A DNA stretch of 8,724 nt from an uncultured Ruminococcus sp. (GTDB lineage Bacteria > Bacillota > Clostridia > Oscillospirales > Ruminococcaceae), in NCBI GenBank assembly GCA_900550695.1, contig URTF01000081.1:1-8724 (forward strand), in the 5' to 3' direction. Of this stretch, positions 1 through 5,030 are shown piece by piece. The notes beneath the pieces were generated by a model, which had not been told where the DNA came from, did not search any database, and was given only the letters and a program-made list of their open reading frames with translations. The translations under genes and the position numbers were made by a program. Numbering within the stretch: position 1 is the stretch's first letter; each line of letters starts with the position of its first letter.

Positions 1-234
1 GGGCGGTAAAAATCTTCATGGGGAATAAATCCTCGCCGCTCTGTACTTTTCTACAAATTGGTGGGATTTGCGATAAAGGGTATCACGGATTGCGGCGAGC
101 GTCAAGATGGTTTTGCAAAATTTATCGTGATAAAGCGGTGATAGTAGGACTTATAGGAGATAAGCTCTCCAAGAAGTATCAAATTTTTGTAGACAAACCT
201 ACACTAAAATAAAGATGGGATCAGTCTAAGTTTG
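1..234. other. Leading stretch without a convincing gene; hairpin-rich
   Basis: No gene here can be named. The + strand frame ending with a stop at 210-212 is open from the window edge, so it could be the 3' end of a gene starting upstream; the first ATG in it (18) has no good ribosome site. Its last residues (about KIYRDKAVIVGLIGDK onward) look mildly protein-like but match no family I recognise. The same DNA carries several perfect inverted repeats, listed separately, which argues for a structured RNA, an element end or an intergenic region rather than a conserved protein. It is upstream flank of the defence operon; no tRNA, integrase or attachment-site duplication was seen. Confidence 0.4.
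32..203. repeat. Cluster of perfect inverted repeats (possible structured element)
   Basis: An 8-bp GC-rich inverted repeat, CTCGCCGC (32-39) and GCGGCGAG (92-99), encloses two smaller ones: CAAAT/ATTTG (54-58/66-70) and GATA/TATC (72-75/81-84). These could fold as one closing stem with two inner hairpins. Downstream follow TTTATC/GATAAA (121-126/129-134), GGAGA/TCTCC (156-160/166-170) and TGTAG/CTACA (188-192/199-203). Each arm pair is visible in the sequence. Whether they form one RNA, a recombination site or chance pairs is unknown; the short ones are individually unremarkable. Confidence 0.4.
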
Positions 235-263
235 TTGAATTATGTGACATTTTGTGGTACACT
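235..263 (+). promoter_or_regulatory. Sigma-A-type promoter of the RHH-methylase-nuclease operon
   Basis: A -35-like TTGAAT (235-240) and a -10-like TACACT (258-263) are separated by exactly 17 bp. The -10 is preceded by TG one base upstream (255-256), giving an extended -10. Transcription would start near 270, about 40 bases before the first ATG at 308. This is the only good promoter found ahead of the three-gene operon. Confidence 0.6.
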
Positions 264-281
264 ATTACACAAGTACACAAT
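258..281 (+). promoter_or_regulatory. Three phased 8-bp repeats, candidate operator
   Basis: TACACTAT (258-265), TACACAAG (266-273) and TACACAAT (274-281) lie end to end at exactly 8-bp spacing, sharing TACAC-A-. They cover the -10 box and the expected transcription start. The complementary TGTG core also appears upstream at 243-246 and 253-256. Ribbon-helix-helix proteins commonly bind short tandem or inverted subsites at their own promoters, and the first gene of this operon encodes such a protein, so autorepression is the likely role. That function is inferred. Confidence 0.5.
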
Positions 282-307
282 TAAATGTGCATGCGAGGTA
301 AACGATT

Positions 308-460
308 ATGGCAGAAAGAAACATGGTAAATCTGACAATCACGATGACACGGGAAGAGCGCAAGGCGCTCAAGCAGATTGCCTTGGATAAAGACATGACG
401 GTTTCTGCCCTTCTGCGTGAATGGCTGAAAGAATATCAGGCAAAGGAGGTAGAGCAATAA
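308..460 (+). CDS. Ribbon-helix-helix (CopG/Arc-type) small DNA-binding protein
   Basis: A 50-residue protein with the layout of a ribbon-helix-helix repressor. A short strand alternates hydrophobic and polar residues (about 5-14, MVNLTITMT). Helix 1 follows (about 15-29, REERKALKQIALDKD), then the MTVSALLREWL turn and helix 2 (about 30-44). RHH proteins bind DNA as dimers through the paired strands and usually act as autorepressors or antitoxins. The ribosome site GAGG (295-298) sits 9 bases before the ATG. The TAA stop (458-460) shares its last A with the ATG of the methyltransferase gene, so translation of the two is probably coupled. The likely role is controlling expression of the methyltransferase-nuclease pair through the repeats at 258-281. 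A toxin-antitoxin role is less likely because no small toxin gene is adjacent. Family assignment rests on pattern and size. Confidence 0.8.
   Translation: MAERNMVNLTITMTREERKALKQIALDKDMTVSALLREWLKEYQAKEVEQ
442..450 (+). promoter_or_regulatory. Strong ribosome binding site fixing the methyltransferase start at 460
   Basis: AAAGGAGGT lies 9 bases before the ATG at 460. The same reading frame also contains an ATG at 421, but that one has no Shine-Dalgarno sequence, would lie inside the RHH gene, and would add 13 residues not expected in the family. The family-like N-terminus MAKNADLG begins at 460. Confidence 0.8.
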
Positions 461-1668
461 TGGCAAAGAACGCAGACCTGGGTGCTGCAAGGACAGCTAA
501 GAAGGATGAATTTTATACGCAGTTGACTGATATTGAGAAGGAAATGCGGTATTATCGCAAGCACTTCCAAGGTAAGACCGTGCTGTGTAACTGCGATGAT
601 CCGTTTGAGAGTAACTTTTTCAAGTATTTTGCTCTGAACTTCAATCGTTTGGGGCTGAAAAAGCTGATTGCAACCTGCTATTATTCGTCTCCGATTGCAG
701 GGCAGCAGTTACAATATGGTTGTGACGCAAACGGCCAGATGACTTTTTACCTTGAAGATAAGGGCGTGGAAGAGAATAAAAGCAAGCGTCCTTATAAGGC
801 TGTGGTTACTCAAGTATATGACAAGAAAGGCGACGGCGGTGTGGACATGCTGGATGTGGCAGAACTGTTCCGCTCCGGCGAAAACGAGTTGGTGGAGTTG
901 GAGGGCGATGGCGATTTCCGTTCGCCTGAATGTCTGGATTTGTTGGATGAAGCCGATATTGTGGTCACAAATCCCCCATTTTCGTTATTCCGTGACTATG
1001 TAGCGGTATTGATGGAACACCAGAAGCACTTCATCATAATCGGCAATGTAAACGCAATTACATACAAAGAAATTTTCCCTCTGATTATGGATGATAAGCT
1101 CTGGTTTGGCGCAAGTATCCATTCAGGGGACCGGAAGTTCTATGTCCCAGACGATTATCCGCTAAATGCTGCGGGCTGCGGTGTGGATGAAGATGGGAAG
1201 AGATATATTCGGGTCAAAGGTGTTCGTTGGTACACAAACCTTGATTTGAAGCAGCGCCATGAAGAGATGATTTTGGTGAAACGGTATAATTCGGAACAAT
1301 ATCAGAACTATGACAATTACGATGCAATCAATGTTGATAAAACATCCGAAATCCCATGTGATTATACCGGTGTAATGGGTGTTCCTATTACATTTCTCGA
1401 TAAGTATAGTCCAGAGCAATTTGAGATCATAGGTATTTCAAAAACATGGTTTGGGGCGGCAAGTAAGGTGTATGGTCAGCAAATACAGGTAGATAAAAAC
1501 GGAAAAAAATCTGTTGTAACAAAATTAAATGATGGACCTGTTCTGAAGGTATCGGTTCCGCCAGTAGGAAAAACCTACTATGTTGTGGATAACGAGTTTT
1601 ATGTACAAGCATATGCTCGCATCCTTATCCGTAACAAACATCCAGAACCACCGAAAGAGGTGAAATGA
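460..1668 (+). CDS. EcoRI-family DNA adenine methyltransferase
   Basis: A 402-residue protein resembling the EcoRI modification methylase family (N6-adenine DNA methyltransferases using S-adenosylmethionine). The N-terminus, with NADLGAARTAKKDEFYTQL and DIEKEM, is characteristic of the family. DDPFESNFFKYF (46-57) follows the predicted first strand, and the catalytic motif IV NPPF is at 171-174 (within IVVTNPPFSLFRDY). The ending YARILIRNK is also family-like. E. coli M.EcoRI is about 326 residues, so this member is longer, mainly after the catalytic core. The gene lies between an RHH gene (1-base overlap) and the DUF262-HNH gene (1 base apart). It most likely protects host DNA from that nuclease, though it could also mark DNA for it. 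The target site cannot be read from the sequence, and GAATTC should not be assumed. Base composition falls from about 57% GC (841-900) to about 35% (1261-1440), suggesting a mosaic C-terminal half. Confidence 0.9.
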   Translation: MAKNADLGAARTAKKDEFYTQLTDIEKEMRYYRKHFQGKTVLCNCDDPFESNFFKYFALNFNRLGLKKLIATCYYSSPIAGQQLQYGCDANGQMTFYLEDKGVEENKSKRPYKAVVTQVYDKKGDGGVDMLDVAELFRSGENELVELEGDGDFRSPECLDLLDEADIVVTNPPFSLFRDYVAVLMEHQKHFIIIGNVNAITYKEIFPLIMDDKLWFGASIHSGDRKFYVPDDYPLNAAGCGVDEDGKRYIRVKGVRWYTNLDLKQRHEEMILVKRYNSEQYQNYDNYDAINVDKTSEIPCDYTGVMGVPITFLDKYSPEQFEIIGISKTWFGAASKVYGQQIQVDKNGKKSVVTKLNDGPVLKVSVPPVGKTYYVVDNEFYVQAYARILIRNKHPEPPKEVK

Positions 1669-1669
1669 T

Positions 1670-2779
1670 ATGCAGATCAATGAACTGAAAGTGACCGTCG
1701 GTGAAGTCTGTGAGGGATATTTCAACGACGCAGAAGAAGGTGTCGTGGGCTACGACGAGCGGCTTGATATAAGACCGAAGTATCAGCGAGAGTTCGTCTA
1801 TAAAGACGCTCAGCGTGATGAGGTCATTCGCACCGTCATGAAGGGCTTACCACTCAACGTGATGTATTGGTGTAAGGTGAAGAAAGAGGACGGTTCCGAT
1901 GGGTTCGAGGTGCTGGACGGCCAGCAGCGCACAATCTCTCTCTGTGAATACGTGGACGGCTCTTTCTCTGTGGATGATAAGTATTTTTATAACCTGCCAG
2001 CCGACAAGAAGCAACAGATTCTTGACTATCCCCTTTTCGTGTATGCCTGCGACGGTACGGACAGCGAAAAACTTGAGTGGTTCCGCATCATCAACATTGC
2101 GGGAGAAGAATTGACTGATCAGGAGCTGCGAAACGCCGTTTATGCCGGCAGCTGGACTTCTGACGCAAAGCGGTATTTCTCTAAGACCGGCTGCGCAGCA
2201 GGTACGCTGGCTGGCGATTATCTGAAAGGCGCTTCTATCCGTCAGGAATACCTTGAAACAGCTATTGTCTGGGCGGCCAGCGCCGAAGGAAAAACCATTG
2301 AAGCGTACATGGCTGAACATCAGAATGACCCCAGCGCGGTGCAGTTGTGGAACTATTTTCGCTCTGTGATCGATTGGGTACAGGCAATTTTCCCGAAGAA
2401 GCGCAAAGAAATGAAGGGACTGCCGTGGGGCCTTTTCTACAATCAGCACGGCAAGCGGACAGACCTTGATCCCAAGAAGCTGGAAACGGAAATTCAGCGA
2501 CTCATGGGTGATGAAGATGTGACCAAAAAATCCGGTATTTATGAGTACCTGTTGACTGGCGAAGAAAAGAAACTGTCAATCCGTTCCTTTGACCGCCGGG
2601 ATGCTCTGGCTGCTTACGAGAAGCAAGGACACAAGTGTGCTATTTGTGGTGAAGAATTTGAGTTTGAGCAGATGCACGCCGATCATATAACGCCGTGGAG
2701 CAAAGGCGGCAAGACGACGCCTGATAACTGTCAGATGCTCTGCCGGGATTGTAATCTGAAAAAGGGTGCGCAGGAATAA
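1670..2779 (+). CDS. DUF262 (ParB-like) - HNH endonuclease, likely restriction subunit
   Basis: A 369-residue protein with two recognisable parts. The N-terminal DUF262 domain shows IRPKYQREF (34-42) and the hallmark DGQQRT (83-88), motifs of the ParB-like fold that binds or hydrolyses nucleotides in GmrSD, BrxU and SspE nucleases. The C-terminal HNH domain (about 318-369) has two zinc knuckles (C323/C326 and C358/C361), the catalytic DH at 338-339 (ADHITPWSKGG), N353 and N362 (CNLKKG); all key residues are present. In GmrSD-type proteins the partner nuclease domain is usually DUF1524, so the compact classic HNH here is a different build. The start has AGAGGTG (1656-1662) 7 bases upstream. 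Co-expression with the EcoRI-family methyltransferase suggests NTP-dependent cleavage controlled by methylation state. Whether it cuts unmodified or modified DNA is unknown. Confidence 0.88.
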   Translation: MQINELKVTVGEVCEGYFNDAEEGVVGYDERLDIRPKYQREFVYKDAQRDEVIRTVMKGLPLNVMYWCKVKKEDGSDGFEVLDGQQRTISLCEYVDGSFSVDDKYFYNLPADKKQQILDYPLFVYACDGTDSEKLEWFRIINIAGEELTDQELRNAVYAGSWTSDAKRYFSKTGCAAGTLAGDYLKGASIRQEYLETAIVWAASAEGKTIEAYMAEHQNDPSAVQLWNYFRSVIDWVQAIFPKKRKEMKGLPWGLFYNQHGKRTDLDPKKLETEIQRLMGDEDVTKKSGIYEYLLTGEEKKLSIRSFDRRDALAAYEKQGHKCAICGEEFEFEQMHADHITPWSKGGKTTPDNCQMLCRDCNLKKGAQE

Positions 2780-2780
2780 G

Positions 2781-2923
2781 TTGTCTGTTCAGCATGAAGT
2801 TGTCACGAACGACTTGAGCTATAACCTGAGAAATGTGAAGAAGAAAAGCGTGAGTTGATAGAACTTCGTGACTGGGCTCCTGCCCATGCTGATGAATGGA
2901 CTGGCACGGGTGGAATGAGGTGA
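2781..2923 (+). pseudogene. Frameshifted coding remnant, unknown product
   Basis: Two protein-like stretches sit in different frames. The first, read through 2781-~2827 as LSVQHEVVTNDLSYNL, is followed after a one-base frame change by 2828-2923, read as EKCEEEKRELIELRDW then APAHADEWTGTGGMR and stop. The second stretch has a stop just upstream (2822-2824) and no start codon with a ribosome site, so it cannot be an intact gene as it stands. It may be a short accessory gene broken by an indel near 2825-2830, or a sequencing error. No family is recognised. The final GGAATGAGGTGA also supplies the ribosome site of the next ATG, an arrangement usual for genes in one operon. Confidence 0.35.
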
Positions 2924-2927
2924 AAAG

Positions 2928-3056
2928 ATGAGACGGAATTTTGCCCAAATTCTAAAAGAAGCTAAAATTGATATAAAATCAGAATATCAGAAGTTATATG
3001 GTATGCTTTATGATCGAGGCGGCTTCCGTTTCCCGTGGCGATATTCCTTTCGATGA
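2928..3056 (+). pseudogene. 5' fragment of an AT-rich accessory gene, truncated at the junction
   Basis: An ATG with a good ribosome site (GAGGTG, 2917-2922) opens a frame beginning MRRNFAQILKEAKIDIKSEY and continuing QKLYGMLYD, a natural-looking helical start. After about residue 29 it runs out of frame into the dehydrogenase gene and stops at 3054-3056. About 27% of bases 2928-3000 are G or C (20 of 73), against roughly 50% in the genes to its right. The simplest reading is a gene whose body was lost when accessory DNA was joined to the chromosome near 2998-3012. The family is not recognised; an abortive-infection-type protein is possible from context only. Confidence 0.5.
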
Positions 3057-3945
3057 TATTTATAAATTGGGCGAAGTCCGTGAGTTTCCGCTCACTCCCG
3101 TTGACAGGATAGTCGGGAACATCGGTGATGCGGAGGCTGTGCTTTGCAACAAAACACCTTTTACGGCTGAAATTATGGAGAAATGCCCGAATCTGCGCTA
3201 CATTGGCATCTGCGCAACGGGTTACAACAATGTTGACCTTGAAGCGGCTTCACGTTTGGGGATAGCTGTGACGAACGTTCCTGCTTACTCCGATATGGCG
3301 GTGGCGCAGCAGGTTTTCGCATACATTCTCCGCTACTGCAACAGGACAGGCGATTATGACCGCTTTGTCAAGGACGGCGGCTGGGTTCGTTCGGCTTCGT
3401 TCTCGGTGTTCGACTACCCTACTGTTGAGCTGGACGGAAAAGCCCTCGGAATTTACGGTTTCGGCAGGATAGGTCACGCTGTTGCCCGTATCGCCCGTGC
3501 ATTCGGAATGAAGGTGCTTGTTCACACACGCACTGTCCGCAATGAGGACGGCGTTGAATATGTTTCGCTTGACGAAATGCTTTCGCAAGCTGATTTTATC
3601 ACTCTGCACTGCCCTCTCACGCCCGAAACGAACGGACTTGTTGACATTGACTTTCTGAAAAAGTGCAAGCCGACTGCTATGCTCATAAACACCTCCCGAG
3701 GTGCTGTTGTGAACGAAGCCGATCTGCGGTATGCGCTTGACAACGAGATAATTGCGGCGGCAGGGCTTGATGTGCTTGCGCAGGAGCCGATGGCTGCGGA
3801 CGACCCTCTGCTCGGTTCGGACAAATGTATGATAACTCCGCACGTTGCCTGGTCGCCCATTGACACACGCAGACGCTTGATGAAAGCTGCTGCGGAAAAT
3901 CTGGCGGCTTTTATCGCAGGAAAACCGCAAAACAAGGTGAACTGA
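2998..3945 (+). CDS. D-2-hydroxyacid dehydrogenase (NAD(P)-dependent)
   Basis: A 315-residue, full-length member of the D-isomer-specific 2-hydroxyacid dehydrogenase family, which interconverts 2-oxoacids and D-2-hydroxyacids in the cytosol. The Rossmann motif GFGRIG is at 154-159. The catalytic triad is R234 (NTSRGAVVNE), E263 (DVLAQEP) and H282 (ITPHVAWSP). HTR follows the second Rossmann strand where NAD-specific enzymes often carry Asp, so NADP use is possible. The substrate cannot be fixed; glycerate/hydroxypyruvate-type enzymes share the HVAW ending. ATG 2998 gives the expected first strand (VCFMIEAAS); ATG 3010 would cut it short. Neither has a ribosome site, and no alternative start lies between 2998 and the in-frame stop at 2974-2976. 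Only 1 base separates its stop from the next gene. The native upstream region seems lost at the junction, so expression may be reduced. Confidence 0.88.
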   Translation: MVCFMIEAASVSRGDIPFDDIYKLGEVREFPLTPVDRIVGNIGDAEAVLCNKTPFTAEIMEKCPNLRYIGICATGYNNVDLEAASRLGIAVTNVPAYSDMAVAQQVFAYILRYCNRTGDYDRFVKDGGWVRSASFSVFDYPTVELDGKALGIYGFGRIGHAVARIARAFGMKVLVHTRTVRNEDGVEYVSLDEMLSQADFITLHCPLTPETNGLVDIDFLKKCKPTAMLINTSRGAVVNEADLRYALDNEIIAAAGLDVLAQEPMAADDPLLGSDKCMITPHVAWSPIDTRRRLMKAAAENLAAFIAGKPQNKVN

Positions 3946-3946
3946 T

Positions 3947-4234
3947 ATGGACTTTACGAATATAACTGCTTGCGGCGGTGACTGCACGGGCTGCGAGCAT
4001 TACAAAAGCGGCGAATGTGTAGGCTGCAACAACAACGGCGGAAGATGCGTCAAATTGTGGAGCAGCGAATGTTCGCTCTGCAAATGCTGTCGTGAACACA
4101 ACGTTCGGTTCTGCGGCGTTTGCGATGATTTTCCTTGCGGATTACTTAAGATAACTCTGACCTGGGACAAAGACGGCATCGAAAATCTGAAAAGGCTCGG
4201 GGAAATTTACTTAAAGGAGAATAACAATGTTTAA
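3947..4234 (+). CDS. Small cysteine-rich DUF3795-type protein
   Basis: A 95-residue soluble protein with 13 cysteines in its first 64 residues (9, 13, 16, 24, 27, 34, 42, 45, 47, 48, 56, 59, 64). It starts with the ACGGDCTGC pattern typical of DUF3795-like proteins, presumed to bind zinc or an iron-sulfur cluster. The function is unknown. The later CGVCDDFPC block also fits the family. The start is supported by AAGGTGA (3934-3940) 6 bases upstream. It begins 1 base after the dehydrogenase stop and overlaps proB by 8 bases, so it is embedded in the proBA transcription unit and probably translationally coupled to proB. Metal binding is inferred from cysteine spacing alone. Confidence 0.75.
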   Translation: MDFTNITACGGDCTGCEHYKSGECVGCNNNGGRCVKLWSSECSLCKCCREHNVRFCGVCDDFPCGLLKITLTWDKDGIENLKRLGEIYLKENNNV

Positions 4235-5018
4235 CATCAACGATAAAAAAAGAGTGGTAATAAAGCTTGGCTCGTCCACGCTCACACACAACACGGGAAA
4301 GCTCAATATCCGTCGAATGGAGAATCTTGTAAAGGCAATGGCTGACATTCAGAACAGCGGCAAGGAGCTGACGCTCGTTTCGTCCGGCTCTATCGCTCTC
4401 GGACGCTCGAAGCTCGGTCTGACCGAACGCCCAAAGGAAACTCGTTTGAAGCAGGCGTGTGCAGCTATCGGACAGTGCGAGCTTATGTATATGTATGACA
4501 AGCTTTTCGGTCAGTACAACCTCACCGTTGCGCAGCTTCTTCTCACGAAATACAGCATTGAAGGTCCGAGAAGCCACCACATCGTCAACACTATGGAGGA
4601 GCTTCTTTCGCACGGAGTTATCCCCGTAATCAATGAAAATGACACGGTCGCTATCGATGAGCTGGAGCTTGAGATCGGCGAGAACGATTCGCTCGGTGCT
4701 TATGCGGCTATTATCGCAAAGGCTGACCTGCTGATAATCCTTTCGGACATTGACGGTTTTTACGACTCCAACCCGAACACGAACCCCGATGCAAAGCTTA
4801 TCCCCGTTGTACACGAAATAAACGATGATATCCGTGCGCTTGCTACCGACGCTGTTTCGGGACTTGGCACGGGAGGAATGATAACGAAGCTCAACGCTGC
4901 CAAGATCGCTATGGACGGCGGCATTGATATGGTGATACTCAACGGCAGAAAGCCCGATCAGCTCTACGATCTTTTTGACGGAAAGCAGGTCGGAACGCTT
5001 TTCACCGCCAAGAACTAA
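4227..5018 (+). CDS. proB: Glutamate 5-kinase (short form, no PUA domain)
   Basis: Catalyses the ATP-dependent phosphorylation of L-glutamate to gamma-glutamyl phosphate, the first and usually feedback-regulated step of proline synthesis. The 263 residues cover the amino-acid kinase domain: KLGSSTL (13-19), the glycine/serine loop LVSSGSIALG, NENDT (136-140) and IGENDSLGA in the substrate region, SDIDGFY, and GTGGMITK (214-221) for nucleotide binding. The enteric enzyme is about 367 residues because it carries a C-terminal PUA domain; that domain is absent here, as in a number of Gram-positive forms. AAAGGAGA (4213-4220) lies 6 bases before the ATG. proA follows 12 bases after the stop, and the two enzymes normally hand over the unstable phosphate intermediate. 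Confidence 0.96.
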   Translation: MFNINDKKRVVIKLGSSTLTHNTGKLNIRRMENLVKAMADIQNSGKELTLVSSGSIALGRSKLGLTERPKETRLKQACAAIGQCELMYMYDKLFGQYNLTVAQLLLTKYSIEGPRSHHIVNTMEELLSHGVIPVINENDTVAIDELELEIGENDSLGAYAAIIAKADLLIILSDIDGFYDSNPNTNPDAKLIPVVHEINDDIRALATDAVSGLGTGGMITKLNAAKIAMDGGIDMVILNGRKPDQLYDLFDGKQVGTLFTAKN

Positions 5019-5030
5019 GGAGGAACTGCT

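Noticed and set aside
421..459. Upstream ATG (421) as the methyltransferase start
   Set aside because: There is no ribosome site, it overlaps the RHH gene, and the strong AAAGGAGGT at 442-450 together with the family-like N-terminus points to 460.
308..1668. Toxin-antitoxin module formed by the RHH protein
   Set aside because: The adjacent gene is a clear methyltransferase, and no RelE-, ParE- or PIN-like toxin is encoded nearby.
1847..2449. 200-codon open frame on the - strand
   Set aside because: It lies wholly inside the DUF262-HNH gene, whose motifs are intact, and its translation has no recognisable domain.
2873..2886. Hairpin TGGGC/GCCCA as a terminator for the defence operon
   Set aside because: It has a five-base-pair stem, no T-run follows, and it sits inside a protein-like remnant.
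1..3012. Direct repeats flanking the accessory segment as attachment sites
   Set aside because: A by-eye comparison of 1-230 with 2930-3060 gave no convincing shared core, and the left boundary is probably outside the window.
3250..3987. 245-codon open frame on the - strand
   Set aside because: It is antisense to the dehydrogenase, whose catalytic residues and cofactor motif are all present.
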